Counted from the stretch's first letter, positions 8,140 through 21,325 are shown. The stretch: 37,604 nt of DNA from Variovorax sp. E3 (GCF_016082275.1 NZ_MOWM01000066.1:1-37604); one strand, 5' to 3'. The notes: generated from the letters alone by a model not told the origin. A program made the numbers and translations.

Positions 8140-9614
8140 TCAAGGCAGCTTCGAGACTGCCACATGGCGCAGGAGCCCGGTCACCGAGGCGTCCATGGCG
8201 TCGGTGAAAGGCTTCGGGAACAGGCCAATCCACAGCACGGCGATCGCCAGCAGCGACAGCATCAGGAATTCGCGCGCGTTGATGTCCTTCAGTTCCTTGA
8301 CGTGGTCGTTGCCGACCGGGCCCAGGTACACGCGCTTGTACATCCACAGGGTGTAGCCGCGCCGAAGATCAGCGCGGTGGCGGCGCCCAGGCCGATCCAG
8401 AAGTTGGCCTTGACCGCCCCCAGGATCACCATCCACTCGCCCACGAAACCGGCGGTGCCCGGCAGGCCGCAATTGGCCATGGCGAACAGCAGCGCGAACG
8501 CGGCGAACTTGGGCATGGTGTTGACCACGCCGCCGTAGTCGGCGATCTGGCGCGAGTGCACGCGGTCGTACAGCACGCCGATGCCCAGGAACATGGCGCC
8601 CGAGACGAAGCCGTGCGCAATCATCTGCACGATGCCGCCGGACACGCCCAGCTCGTTGAAGATGAAGAAGCCGAGCGTCACGAAGCCCATGTGGGCCACC
8701 GACGAGTAAGCCACCAGCTTCTTCATGTCCTGCTGCACCAGCGCGACCAGGCCCACGTAGATCACGGCGATCAGCGACAGCGCGATCATGAGCCAGGCCC
8801 ATTCGTGCGAGGCGTCGGGCGCGATGGGCATCGAGAAGCGCAGGAAGCCGTAGGCACCCAGCTTCAGCATGATCGCGGCCAGCACGGCGGAGCCGCCGGT
8901 GGGCGCTTCCACGTGCACGTCGGGCAGCCAGGTGTGCACCGGCCACATCGGCACCTTCACCGCGAAGGCCGCGAAGAAGGCGAAGAACAGGAAGGTCTGC
9001 GCGGTCGAACCCAGCGGCAGCTTATGCCAGGCCAGGATGTCGAAGCTGCCGCCCGACTTGTTGTACAGGAAGATCAGCGCCACCAGCATCAGCAGCGAGC
9101 CGAGCAAGGTGTACAGGAAGAACTTGAACGCCGCGTAGATCTTGTTCGGGCCGCCCCAGATACCGATGATCAGGTACATCGGGATCAGCGTGGCTTCGAA
9201 GAACACGTAGAACAGCACGCCGTCCAGCGCGGAGAACACGCCGATCATGAAGCCCGACAGGATCAGGAACGCGCCCATGTACTGGTTCACGCGCTCGGTG
9301 ATCACTTCCCAGGCCGAGATCACGACGATCACGGTGATGAACGACGTCAGCAGCACCAGCCAGAGCGACAGGCCGTCGATCCCCAGGTGGTAGTTGACGT
9401 TGAAACGCGCGATCCAACCCGTCTTCTCGACGAATTGCATGGCGTCGGTACCGTTCTGGAAACGCGTGAACAGCGGAACCGTGACCAGAAAGCTCACGAT
9501 GGCACCGACCAGCGCGACCCAGCGCACGCCGCGGGCGTGCTCATCACGGCCAAACGCCAGCAGCACGGCGCCGAATGCGATCGGCACCCAGATGGCAAGG
9601 CTCAACAAACCCAT
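8140..9614 (-). CDS. nuoM: NADH-quinone oxidoreductase subunit M, with a 1-base deletion
   Basis: NuoM is the second antiporter-like proton-pumping subunit of complex I. The ATG is at 9614 (MGLLSLAIWVPIAFGAVLL). Conserved landmarks include the TM5 glutamate region (FYVFFEATLIPMYLIIGIWG) and the lysine-bearing stretch FAVKVPMWPVHTWLPDVHVE. The frame breaks near base 8356. ALIFGAA in one frame is followed by YTLWMYKRVYLGPVGNDHV in the next, and one missing base (GCG GCn TAC) explains it. The restored protein is about 491 residues and ends RHVAVSKLP at 8140. It sits 25 bases after nuoL and 24 before nuoN. Confidence 0.93.
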
Positions 9615-9639
9615 TTTTCTTTTTCTCCAGCGTTCAGGC

Positions 9640-11679
<2,040 letters not shown>

Positions 11680-11686
11680 GTTGCTT

Positions 11687-11995
11687 TCAACCCTTGAGCG
11701 AGTTGAGTTCGTCCACGTTGATGTTCGACTTGTTGCGGAACAGCAGAACCAGCAGCGCCAGCCCAATGGCCGACTCGGCCGCGGCCACCGTCAGGATGAA
11801 GAACACGAAGATCTGTCCGTGCATGTCGCCCAGGAAGTGCGAGAACGCCACGAAGTTCATGTTGACCGCCAGCAGCATCAGCTCGATGGCCATCAGCAGA
11901 ACGATCAGGTTCTTGCGGTTCAGGAAGATGCCGATCACCGACAGCGCGAAGAGCATCGCGCCGAGCGAAAGAAAATGTCCGAGCGTGAGCGTCAT
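11687..11995 (-). CDS. nuoK: NADH-quinone oxidoreductase subunit K
   Basis: This 102-residue, three-helix membrane subunit of complex I belongs to the MrpC-like family. It begins MTLTLGHFLSLGAMLFALSV and contains the two conserved glutamates in helices 2 and 3 (LLMAIELMLLAVN and TVAAAESAIGLALLV) that form part of the proton path. The length is standard. The ATG overlaps the nuoJ TGA in the form ATGA, indicating coupled translation. Confidence 0.96.
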   Translation of the reverse strand: MTLTLGHFLSLGAMLFALSVIGIFLNRKNLIVLLMAIELMLLAVNMNFVAFSHFLGDMHGQIFVFFILTVAAAESAIGLALLVLLFRNKSNINVDELNSLKG

Positions 11996-12647
11996 GCCTT
12001 GTTTTCCTTTGCCGCGTCCGCAGTTGCAGCTTCAGCCACGGGTTCGGCCGCACGCGTCACGGGCATCTGCACGATGCGCACGCGGTCACGCGCCTTCACG
12101 CGCACCTGGTCGGCCGGGTTGGTGTACTTGCTGTCCTTGCGGGTACGCAACGTCAACGCAATGGCGGCCACGATGGCCACGAGCAGGATGACAGCGGCAA
12201 TTTCCAGCGGATACAGATATTGCGAATACAGCAGCTTGCCCAGCTCGAGGGTGTTCGAGCTGTCAGGCGCCATGCACCCGTGGTGGGACGCGCTTCGCCC
12301 AGGCGGAAACCGCCCATGAGCACGGCCGCCATTTCGAGCGCAATGAGTGCGCCGACGCCCGCGGCCAGCGGGAAGTGCTTCCAGAAGCCCTCTCGCAGGC
12401 TGTCGACGTTGATGTCCAGCATCATCACGACGAACAGGAACAGCACCATCACGGCGCCGACATACACCAGCACCAGCGAGATCGCGAGGAACTCCGCGCG
12501 CAGCAGCAGCCAGATGGCCGAGGCCTGGAAGAAAGCCAGCACCAGGTACAGCGCTGCGTACACGGGGTTGCGGGAGGTGATGACGCGGAACGCTGCGAAC
12601 AGCAGCACCGCGGCAAACAGATAGAACAGACCGGTCTTGACGTCCAT
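11992..12647 (-). CDS. nuoJ: NADH-quinone oxidoreductase subunit J, with a 1-base deletion
   Basis: NuoJ is a five-helix membrane subunit of complex I. The start is MDVKTGLFYLFAAVLLFAAF at 12647, and the conserved pi-bulge helix with VLVYVGAVMVLFLFVVMML is present. The frame breaks near base 12275. One frame ends ...LGEARPTTGA and the next resumes MAPDSSNTLELGKLLYSQYL, explained by one missing base in GCn ATG. The restored protein is about 218 residues with a charged, Ala-rich tail ending ATADAAKENKA. Such tails are usual in betaproteobacterial NuoJ. It overlaps nuoK by 4 bases. Confidence 0.93.
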
Positions 12648-12684
12648 GGAATTCGAATGGGTACGGGGTTCGGGCTGGTCGGAA

Positions 12685-13206
12685 TCAGCGGTACTTGGCG
12701 TCGGCCGCCTTGTTCGCTGCAATTTCGTTTTCGTAGCGGTCGCCCACGGCCAGCAGCATGTCCTTGGTGAAGTACAGGTCGCCGCGCTTTTCGCCGTGGT
12801 ATTCGAAGATGTGCGTCTCGACGATCGAGTCGACCGGGCAGCTCTCTTCGCAGAAGCCGCAGAAGATGCACTTGGTCAGGTCGATGTCGTAGCGCGTGGT
12901 GCGGCGCGAGCCGTCGTCACGCACATCGGACTCGATGGTGATGGCCAGCGCCGGGCAGACGGCTTCGCACAGCTTGCAGGCAATGCAGCGCTCTTCGCCG
13001 TTTTCGTAGCGGCGCAGCGCGTGCAGGCCGCGAAAGCGCGGCGACAGCGGCGTCTTTTCTTCGGGGAACTGAACGGTAATCTTGCGGGCGAAGGCGTACT
13101 TGCCGGTAATGGCCAGGCCCTTGAACAGTTCGAACAGCATGAAGCTGCCCAGAAAGTCCTTGAGCGAGAACGGCGCGGACGGTGTTGCGGTGTGCGCAGC
13201 AGACAT
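12685..13206 (-). CDS. nuoI: NADH-quinone oxidoreductase subunit I (two 4Fe-4S clusters)
   Basis: NuoI carries clusters N6a and N6b, which pass electrons from NuoG to NuoB in the peripheral arm. Both ferredoxin motifs are complete: C74, C77, C80, C84 (CIACKLCEAVCP) and C113, C116, C119, C123 (CIFCGFCEESCP). The protein has 173 residues. The start MSAAHTATPSAPFSLKDFLG at 13206 has AGGA 12 bases upstream, a rather long spacing. A longer in-frame opening from 13278 overlaps nuoH and is rejected. Confidence 0.95.
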   Translation of the reverse strand: MSAAHTATPSAPFSLKDFLGSFMLFELFKGLAITGKYAFARKITVQFPEEKTPLSPRFRGLHALRRYENGEERCIACKLCEAVCPALAITIESDVRDDGSRRTTRYDIDLTKCIFCGFCEESCPVDSIVETHIFEYHGEKRGDLYFTKDMLLAVGDRYENEIAANKAADAKYR

Positions 13207-13223
13207 GGTGTTGGCGCTTCCTG

Positions 13224-14303
13224 TTATTTCCAGATGTTGAACGGCGTCTGCATCCAGCCACCGACCACGACCAGCCACACGAGGGTGACGGGAATGAAGA
13301 TCTTCCAGCCCAGACGCATGATCTGGTCATAGCGGAAGCGCGGGAATGTCGAGCGCACCCACAGGAACATGGTGACCACGCAGAAGGTCTTGGCACCGAG
13401 CCAGATCCAGCCCGGAATGAAGCTCAGGAACTCGAACGGCGGCAGCCATCCGCCGAGGAACAGCACCACGGTCAGGATCGAGACGAGCCACATGTTGGCG
13501 TACTCGGCCAGGAAGAACATCGCGAAGCTCATGCCCGAGTACTCGATCATGTGGCCGGCCACGATTTCGGACTCGCCTTCCACCACGTCGAACGGGTGGC
13601 GGTTGGTTTCGGCAAGGCCCGAGATGAAGTAGACGACGAAGATCGGCAGCAGCGGCAGCCAGTTCCACGACAGGAAGCCGACGCCCATGTTGGCGAACAT
13701 GCCCTTGCCCTGAACGTTCACGATCTCGCTCATGTTCAGGCTGCCGGTGACCATCAGCACGACGACGAAGCAGAAGCCCATCGCGATTTCGTAGCTCACC
13801 ATCTGTGCCGAGGCGCGCAGCGCGCCCAGGAAGGCGTACTTCGAGTTCGAGGCCCAGCCGGCGATGATCACGCCGTACACCTCGAGCGAGGTGATGGCCA
13901 TCACGAACAACAGGCCGGCGTTGATGTTGGCCAGCGCCACATCGGGACCGAACGGAATCACGGCCCATGCGGCCAGCGCCGGCATGATGGTCATGATCGG
14001 GCCCAGCAGGAACAGGCCCTTGTTGGCGACCGTCGGAAGAATGATTTCCTTGGTCATCAGCTTGAGCGCGTCGGCGATCGGCTGGAGCAGGCCCAGCGGT
14101 CCGATGCGATTGGGGCCGATGCGGATCTGCGTGAAGCCGATGGCCTTGCGTTCCCACAGCGTGAGGTACGCCACGGCCAGCATCAGCGGGATCACCACGA
14201 CGATGATCTTGATCAGCGTCCAGACCACGGGCCAGACCACGGCGGTCCACCAGCCGGCGGCAACCAGGCTCTGGCCGAAGCCATGAATAGCGTCGACGCT
14301 CAT
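13224..14303 (-). CDS. nuoH: NADH-quinone oxidoreductase subunit H
   Basis: NuoH is the eight-helix membrane subunit that forms the quinone-binding chamber at the junction with the peripheral arm. The intact frame is 359 residues. Conserved stretches include LTLWERKAIGFTQIRIGPNR, the acidic loop SGLAETNRHPFDVVEGESEI that couples quinone reduction to pumping, and WVRSTFPRFRYDQIMRLGWK. The ATG at 14303 overlaps the nuoG TGA as ATGA. Confidence 0.96.
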   Translation of the reverse strand: MSVDAIHGFGQSLVAAGWWTAVVWPVVWTLIKIIVVVIPLMLAVAYLTLWERKAIGFTQIRIGPNRIGPLGLLQPIADALKLMTKEIILPTVANKGLFLLGPIMTIMPALAAWAVIPFGPDVALANINAGLLFVMAITSLEVYGVIIAGWASNSKYAFLGALRASAQMVSYEIAMGFCFVVVLMVTGSLNMSEIVNVQGKGMFANMGVGFLSWNWLPLLPIFVVYFISGLAETNRHPFDVVEGESEIVAGHMIEYSGMSFAMFFLAEYANMWLVSILTVVLFLGGWLPPFEFLSFIPGWIWLGAKTFCVVTMFLWVRSTFPRFRYDQIMRLGWKIFIPVTLVWLVVVGGWMQTPFNIWK

Positions 14304-16457
14304 GCCAGTGCCTCCTCGGCACGAGCCGGTGCGCCCGACGATGCATGGCGTGCATCGGCGGTCAGTTGCAGCGATGGTGCGCGGCGCACGATCGAGTCGA
14401 GCTGGTAGATGCTCGCGACCACGGGCGCGGCAGCCGCGCCGTTGGAAGCGACGACATTGGCAGCGGTGGCGTTGCTCAGCGCATTCGTCGGCACGGCGCC
14501 GTTGTCGCCGATGGTGGCGAGCACGTCGGCGGTCGATTCGAACGCAAAGCCCGGCAGGCCCAGCAGGTTGGCCAGCACGCGCAGCACCTTCCAGGCCGGA
14601 CGCGTTTCGCCTTGCGGCTTCACGACGGCGTGGAAACCTTGCAGGCGGCCTTCGGCATTGACGAAGGTACCGGGGGTTTCGGTGAACGGAGCAATCGGGA
14701 GCAGCACGTCGCTGAACGCCAGGTTGGCCTTGAAGGGGCTGAGCGTGACCACCATCTGTGCATTGCCGATGACGTCGGCGGCGGCAGCGCCGGCAGCCGA
14801 GTCGAACACCGGTTCGTTGTTCAGCAGCAGCACGGCCTTCAGGCCGGAGCCCGCTGCGAGCATGCGGCCGGCATCGAGGCCGCCGTTCTTGGGGAACGCG
14901 CCGACGAGCTGCGCGCCCACGGTGTTGGCGGCTTCGGTCAGGTAGCCGACGGTGGCGCCGGTTTGCGCGCCGATCCAGTTCGCCAGCGCCAGCAGGCTGC
15001 CGGCTTGGGCGTGGTGGGCGGCGGCATTGCCGAGCAGCACGGCCTTGCGCTCGCCGCTCAGCAGCGAAGCGGCGATGGCCTTGGCGGCGGCGTCGGGTGC
15101 GTTCTTCGGCGCCAGCGGCGCGGCGGCGCCACTGGTTTCGCCGATGGCGGCGGCCACGGCGGCCAGCGCCTCGACCCACTGGTCGGCTTCGACGATCGAT
15201 GCTTGCGCCACGTCGATGGCCCAGGCGTCGCGGTCGGCCATCAGGCCTGCGGAGGTAATGACCGACAGCGCGGCGCCCTTGCGCACGGCCTGGCGGATGC
15301 GCTGCGCGAACAGCGGATGGTCCTTGCGCAGGTTCGAGCCGACGACCAGCGCGCGCTGCACTTGCGTGAGCGAGGCGATCGAGGTGCCGAGCCAACGCAC
15401 GCCTTCGAAGGCCGTGAATTCGGCGTTGCGCAGGCGGTAGTCGATGTTGTCGCTGCCGAGTTCACGCGTGAGCATGGCGGCGAGCTGCAGCTCTTCGAGC
15501 GTGCTGTGCGGGCTGACGAGCGTGCCGATGCTCTGGGCACCGTGGTCGGCCTTGATCTGCTTGAGACCGTTGGCGACGTACTCGAGCGCCGTCTGCCAGT
15601 CGACCTGCTGCCATTGGCCGCCCTGCTTGAGCATGGGCTGCGTCAGGCGTTCCGTGCCGTTGAGCGCTTCGTACGAGAAGCGGTCGCGGTCGGCGATCCA
15701 GCATTCGTTGACGTCTTCGTTCTCCAGCGGCACCACGCGCATCACGCGGTTGTTCTTGACCTGGACGATCAGGTTGGCACCGGTGGAGTCGTGCGGGCTC
15801 ACCGACTTGCGGCGCGACAGTTCCCAGGTGCGGGCGCTGTAGCGGAAGGGCTTGCTCGTGAGCGCGCCGACCGGGCAGATGTCGATCATGTTGCCCGACA
15901 GCTCGGAGTCGACCGAGTCGCCCACGAAGGTTTCGATTTCGGAGTGCTCGCCGCGTTGCGTCATGCCCAGCTCCATCACGCCGGCCACTTCCTGGCCGAA
16001 GCGGACGCAGCGCGTGCAATGGATGCAGCGGCTCATTTCTTCCATGCTGATCAGCGGGCCGACGTCCTTGTGGAACACGACGCGCTTTTCTTCCTCGTAG
16101 CGCGAGGAAGAACCGCCATAGCCCACGGCCAGGTCTTGCAGCTGGCATTCGCCGCCCTGGTCGCAGATGGGGCAATCCAGCGGGTGGTTGATCAGGAGGA
16201 ACTCCATGACCGACTGCTGCGCCTTGATGGCCTTTTCGCTCTTGGTGCGAACAATCATGCCCTGCGTGACGGGCGTGGCGCAGGCCGGCATCGGCTTGGG
16301 CGCCTTTTCCACGTCGACCAGGCACATGCGGCAGTTGGCCGCGATGCTGAGTTTCTTGTGATAGCAGAAGTGCGGGATGTACGTGCCCGCCTTGTCGGCC
16401 GCATGCATGATCATGCTGCCTTCGGTCACGTCGACCTTCTTGCCGTCGAGTTCGATT

Positions 16458-16465
<8 letters not shown>
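14300..16465 (-). CDS. nuoG: NADH-quinone oxidoreductase subunit G
   Basis: NuoG is the largest peripheral subunit and holds several iron-sulfur clusters. In this 721-residue protein the N-terminal 2Fe-2S ligands are C34, C45, C48 and C62. The His-Cys cluster is H94, C98, C101, C107 (HPLDCPICDQGGEC). The third is C147, C150, C153 with C197. The C-terminal half is a molybdopterin-oxidoreductase-like domain without a cofactor. The segment after residue 210 (ARTWELSRRKSVSPHDSTGA) has none of the cysteines that bind the extra N7 cluster of E. coli NuoG, so N7 is predicted to be absent. The gene overlaps nuoF by 8 bases and nuoH by 4. Confidence 0.95.
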
Positions 16466-17821
<1,356 letters not shown>

Positions 17822-17822
<1 letters not shown>

Positions 17823-18370
17823 CACGAAGCCTCCCCTTTGGTTGCCGGCGTGGCGCCGCGCAGGCCGTCGATGAGCTGGTCGAGCTTTTCGTTGCTCATG
17901 AAGCTGCACATGGTGCGGTCGTTGACCAGCATCACGGGCGAGTCGGCGCAAGCACCCAGGCACTCGCTCTGCTGCAGCGTGAACACGCCGTCGGTCGTGG
18001 TCTCGCCCATCTTGATGCCCAGCTTCTTCTCGAGATGCACGAGGGCGGTGACGCCGTCGCGCAGCTGGCAAGGCAGGTTGGTGCACACGTTGAGCTTGAA
18101 CTTGCCCACCGGATGCTGGTTGTACATGTTGTAGAAGGTCGTCACCTCGTGCACGGCGATGGGCGCCATGCCGAGGTAGTCGGCGATCTCGCGCTCGCGC
18201 TGCAGGCTGACGTAGCCTTCGTCCTGCTGGACGATGGCCAAGCAGGCCATCACGGCCGATTGCTTGCCTGCTTCAGGGTACTTGGCGACCTCGCGCGCGA
18301 AGCGCTCGAGGATTGCAGGTTTCAACGGCGCCGAAGGCGCCGTGTCATGGTGGGTCGAGGAAGTCGTCAT
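17822..18370 (-). CDS. nuoE: NADH-quinone oxidoreductase subunit E (2Fe-2S)
   Basis: This thioredoxin-fold subunit carries cluster N1a next to the FMN. Its four ligands are C96 and C101 (VCTNLPC) plus C137 and C141 (ECLGAC). The protein is 182 residues with a short polar N-terminal extension. The ATG at 18370 follows the nuoD stop by 10 bases. Confidence 0.95.
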
Positions 18371-18380
18371 TCGCTCTTTC

Positions 18381-19634
18381 TCACCTGTCGATCTCGCCGA
18401 ACACGATGTCCATCGTGCCGATCACCGCGACAGCGTCGGCGATCATGTGACCGCGCGACATTTCGTCGAGGGCGGCGAGGTGCGGGAAGCCAGGGGCGCG
18501 GATCTTCAGGCGGTACGGCTTGTTGGCGCCGTCGCTCACGAGATAGATGCCGAACTCGCCCTTCGGATGCTCGACGGCGGCATACGCTTCGCCTTCGGGC
18601 ACATGGAAGCCTTCGGTGAAGAGCTTGAAATGGTGGATCAGCTCCTCCATGTTCGCCTTCATCGATTCGCGCGCGGGCGCGGCGACCTTGTGGTTGCTGG
18701 TGATGACCGGGCCAGGGTTGGCACGCAGCCAGGTCGAGCACTGCTGGATGATCTTGTTGGCCTGGCGCATCTCCTCGACGCGAACCAGGTAGCGGTCGTA
18801 GCAGTCGCCGGTCTTGCCCAGCGGCACGTCGAACTCCATGCGGTCGTAGACGTCGTAGGGCTGCTTCTTGCGCAGGTCCCACTCGATGCCCGAGCCGCGC
18901 AGCATGGGGCCGGTGAAGCCCAGGTTCAGCGCGCGCTCCGGCGTGACCACGCCGATGCCCACGGTGCGCTGCTTCCAGATGCGGTTGTCGGTGAGGAGCG
19001 TCTCGTACTCGTCGACCATCTTCGGGAAGCGCTTGCAGAAGGCGTCGACGAAGTCGAGCAGCGAACCCTGGCGGTCTTCGTTCAGGCGCTCGATGGCCTT
19101 CGCGTTCTTGATCTTGCTGACCTTGTACTGCGGCATCGCGTCCGGCAGGTCGCGGTAGACGCCGCCCGGACGGAAGTACGCCGCGTGCATGCGCGCGCCG
19201 GACACGGCTTCGTACATGTCGAACAGGTCTTCACGCTCGCGGAAGCAGTAGATGAGCATGTTCATCGCGCCGCAGTCCAGACCGTGCGCGCCGAGCCACA
19301 GCAGGTGGTTCAGCAGGCGGGTGATCTCGGCGAACATCACGCGGATGTACTGCGCGCGGACCGGCACGTCCAGGCCCATCATCCGCTCGATGGCGAGACA
19401 GTAGGCGTGCTCGTTGCTCATCATCGACACGTAGTCGAGACGGTCCATGTACGGCAACGACTGGATGAAGGTGCGCGATTCGGCGAGCTTCTCGGTCGCG
19501 CGGTGCAGCAGGCCGATGTGGGGGTCGGCGCGCTGGATCACTTCGCCGTCCAGCTCGAGCACCAGGCGCAGCACGCCGTGTGCCGCAGGGTGCTGGGGAC
19601 CGAAGTTGAGTGTGTAGTTCTTGATTTCGGCCAT
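18381..19634 (-). CDS. nuoD: NADH-quinone oxidoreductase subunit D
   Basis: NuoD is the 49-kDa-type subunit, evolved from a NiFe hydrogenase large subunit, and lines the quinone pocket next to NuoB. The start MAEIKNYTLNFGPQHPAAHG contains the conserved quinone-pocket histidine region (GPQHPAAHGVLRL). LHRATEKLAESRTF and the C-terminal DIVFGEIDR are typical. It has 417 residues. NuoC and NuoD are separate genes, as in most Betaproteobacteria and unlike E. coli, where they are fused. It starts one base after the nuoC stop. Confidence 0.96.
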   Translation of the reverse strand: MAEIKNYTLNFGPQHPAAHGVLRLVLELDGEVIQRADPHIGLLHRATEKLAESRTFIQSLPYMDRLDYVSMMSNEHAYCLAIERMMGLDVPVRAQYIRVMFAEITRLLNHLLWLGAHGLDCGAMNMLIYCFREREDLFDMYEAVSGARMHAAYFRPGGVYRDLPDAMPQYKVSKIKNAKAIERLNEDRQGSLLDFVDAFCKRFPKMVDEYETLLTDNRIWKQRTVGIGVVTPERALNLGFTGPMLRGSGIEWDLRKKQPYDVYDRMEFDVPLGKTGDCYDRYLVRVEEMRQANKIIQQCSTWLRANPGPVITSNHKVAAPARESMKANMEELIHHFKLFTEGFHVPEGEAYAAVEHPKGEFGIYLVSDGANKPYRLKIRAPGFPHLAALDEMSRGHMIADAVAVIGTMDIVFGEIDR

Positions 19635-19635
19635 A

Positions 19636-20247
19636 TCAGTGCAAACCGCCGCCGTAGTTGTCTTCGCGGATCACGCGCGGGGTGATTTCGCGCGGCTCGA
19701 TCGATACCGGCTGGTAGACCACGCGCTTCTGTTCTTCGTCGTAACGCATTTCGACATGTCCCGACACGGGGAAGTCCTTGCGGAACGGGTGGCCGATGAA
19801 GCCGTAGTCGGTCAGGATGCGGCGCAGGTCGTCGTGACCTTCGAACACGATGCCGTACAGGTCGAAGGCTTCGCGCTCGAACCAGGTGGCGGCGTTCCAG
19901 ACGGGCTGCAACGAATCGACCACGGGCAGGTCTTCGCTCGGCGCGAACACCTTCAGGCGCACGCGCTGGTTGAGGCTCACGGACAGCAGGTGCGTGACGA
20001 CGCAATAGCGATCGCCCTGCCACTCGCCTTCGCGGTAGTCGGAGTAGTCCATGCCGCACAGGTCGATCAGCTGCTCGAAACGGCAGCCGGGCGCATCGCG
20101 CAGCAGCAGCGCGGCTTCGGTGTAGTCGGTCGAGTCGACCACCACGGTCACCTCGCCGAGCGCGAGCGTCACGCTCTTGGCCTTGTCACCGAGCGCTTCG
20201 GCGATGTTGGCGCGCAGCACCTCCGGCGAAATTGCAAAGTCAGTCAT
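19636..20247 (-). CDS. nuoC: NADH-quinone oxidoreductase subunit C
   Basis: NuoC is the 30-kDa-type peripheral subunit, with no cofactor. The family signature is clear in WFEREAFDLYGIVFEGHDDL and ILTDYGFIGHPFRKDFPVSG. The start MTDFAISPEVLRANIAEALG at 20247 (203 residues) is preferred because GAGAG lies upstream and it does not overlap nuoB. A start nine codons earlier would overlap nuoB by 14 bases. Confidence 0.95.
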   Translation of the reverse strand: MTDFAISPEVLRANIAEALGDKAKSVTLALGEVTVVVDSTDYTEAALLLRDAPGCRFEQLIDLCGMDYSDYREGEWQGDRYCVVTHLLSVSLNQRVRLKVFAPSEDLPVVDSLQPVWNAATWFEREAFDLYGIVFEGHDDLRRILTDYGFIGHPFRKDFPVSGHVEMRYDEEQKRVVYQPVSIEPREITPRVIREDNYGGGLH

Positions 20248-20260
20248 CGTCGGCAATCTC

Positions 20261-20740
20261 TCAGGCGCGGGCAATGGTGTTGGTGCGGCGAATCTTCTGC
20301 TGCAACTGGATCACGCCGTAAAGCAGGGCTTCGGCGGTGGGCGGGCAACCCGGCACATAGACGTCGACGGGCACGATGCGGTCGCAGCCGCGCACGACCG
20401 AATAGCTGTAGTGGTAGTAACCACCGCCATTGGCGCACGAGCCCATCGACAGCACCCAGCGCGGCTCGGGCATCTGGTCGTAGACCTTGCGCAGCGCCGG
20501 CGCCATCTTGTTGCACAGCGTGCCGGCCACGATCATCAAATCAGACTGACGGGGGCTGGGACGAAACAGCATGCCGAAGCGGTCGATGTCGTAGCGGGCG
20601 GCGCCCGCGTGCATCATTTCCACCGCACAGCATGCGAGGCCGAACGTCATCGGCCAGAGAGATCCGGTCTTCGCCCAATTCACCACCGAGTCATAGGTGG
20701 TCGTGACGAAACCTTCTTTGAGAACGCCTTCAATGGCCAT
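20261..20740 (-). CDS. nuoB: NADH-quinone oxidoreductase subunit B (N2 cluster)
   Basis: NuoB carries cluster N2, which reduces quinone. The tandem cysteines C37-C38 (GLACCAVE) with C102 and C132 are the four N2 ligands, all present. The protein is 159 residues and the frame is intact. It begins MAIEGVLKEGFVTTTYDSVV, 15 bases after the repaired nuoA stop. Confidence 0.96.
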   Translation of the reverse strand: MAIEGVLKEGFVTTTYDSVVNWAKTGSLWPMTFGLACCAVEMMHAGAARYDIDRFGMLFRPSPRQSDLMIVAGTLCNKMAPALRKVYDQMPEPRWVLSMGSCANGGGYYHYSYSVVRGCDRIVPVDVYVPGCPPTAEALLYGVIQLQQKIRRTNTIARA

Positions 20741-20755
20741 CGTGTGCTTTCCTTG

Positions 20756-21114
20756 TCATTCCCAGTCGAGCGCGCCTTTTTTCCACTCGTAGGCGAAGCC
20801 CACGACGAGGATGGCGAGGAAGATCATCATGCCCAGAAGCCGACAGCACCGATCTCCTTGAGCGCAATGGCCCACGGAAAGAGAAAGGCAATTTCGAGAT
20901 CGAACAGGATGAAGAGAATGGCGACGAGGTAATAGCGCACGTCGAATTTCATGCGCGCATCCTCGAAGGCTTCAAAGCCACACTCGTAGGGAGCGTTCTT
21001 TGCGGCGTCGGGCCGATTGGGGCCGAGAATGTATCCGATGACCTGAGGTGCGACGCCTACGCCGACTCCGACCAAAATGAACAAAAGGACGGGGAGGTAG
21101 GAGTCGAGATTCAT
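20756..21114 (-). CDS. nuoA: NADH-quinone oxidoreductase subunit A, with a 1-base deletion
   Basis: NuoA is a three-helix membrane subunit at the arm junction of complex I. The start is MNLDSYLPVLLFILVGVGVG at 21114. The conserved loop APYECGFEAFEDARMKFDVR is present. The apparent frame ends early at 20827 (...EIGAVGFWA, stop), but the next frame continues MMIFLAILVVGFAYEWKKGA and LDWE to a TGA at 20758-20756. One base is missing at about 20830 (GGGCnATGATG). The restored protein is about 119 residues, the normal length, so the third helix is not lost. It is the first nuo gene, 67 bases downstream of tRNA-Leu. Confidence 0.92.
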
Positions 21115-21130
21115 CGAGAGTTTTTCACCG

Positions 21131-21165
21131 CTTGCCACCGGCAAGAAGAACCTCTGGATGAGGTT
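21131..21165 (-). repeat. Two small hairpins between tRNA-Leu and nuoA
   Basis: Reading towards nuoA, AACCTC-ATCCA-GAGGTT (21165-21149) is followed within four bases by CTTGCC-GGT-GGCAAG (21145-21131). Both stems are perfect 6-bp matches. They lie between the tRNA 3' end and the nuoA start and could mark a processing point or an attenuator; the first is followed by CTTCTT, a weak T-rich run. Function is unproven. Confidence 0.4.
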
Positions 21166-21181
21166 TTCTGCCGATGAGATT

Positions 21182-21266
21182 TGGTGCGGTCGGCGAGACT
21201 CGAACTCGCACAGCTTTCGCCACTACCCCCTCAAGATAGCGTGTCTACCAATTTCACCACGACCGC
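21182..21266 (-). tRNA. tRNA-Leu (anticodon GAG)
   Basis: This is an 85-base type II tRNA on the minus strand with an encoded CCA. Acceptor arms GCGGTCG (21266-21260) and CGACCGC (21192-21186) pair fully, followed by discriminator A and CCA (21185-21182). The D-loop contains AAATTGGTAGACAC. The anticodon stem CTATC/GGTAG closes loop TTGAGGG, giving anticodon GAG, which reads CTC/CTT. The long variable arm and GTTCGAGTC T-loop confirm a leucine type. It lies between secG and nuoA on the same strand, so it may be released from a longer message by processing. Confidence 0.96.
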
Positions 21267-21274
21267 GGTTTTTA

Positions 21275-21325
21275 CTGTTCGGATGGCATGAGGTACCTGC
21301 AACAGGTATTTGGCTTTCCGAACAG
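21275..21325 (-). repeat. Nested inverted repeats directly upstream of tRNA-Leu
   Basis: Outer arms CTGTTCGG (21275-21282) and CCGAACAG (21318-21325) match perfectly and enclose a second perfect stem, TACCTG-CAA-CAGGTA (21294-21308). The element starts 8 bases before the tRNA 5' end. It could be a secG transcript terminator or a processing signal for the tRNA; no T-run favours plain termination. The rest of the 119-base secG-tRNA gap holds a weaker stem (CCGTT-AAA-AACGG) and nothing else recognisable. Confidence 0.45.

Noticed and set aside
6958..8538. 526-codon plus-strand open frame across nuoN and nuoM
   Set aside because: It crosses two real genes in antisense and is rich in Gln and His with no domain, typical of a shadow frame.
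20827..21114. A naturally short NuoA lacking its third helix
   Set aside because: The missing helix and normal C-terminus are present in the next frame right after the false stop, so a lost base is the simpler explanation.
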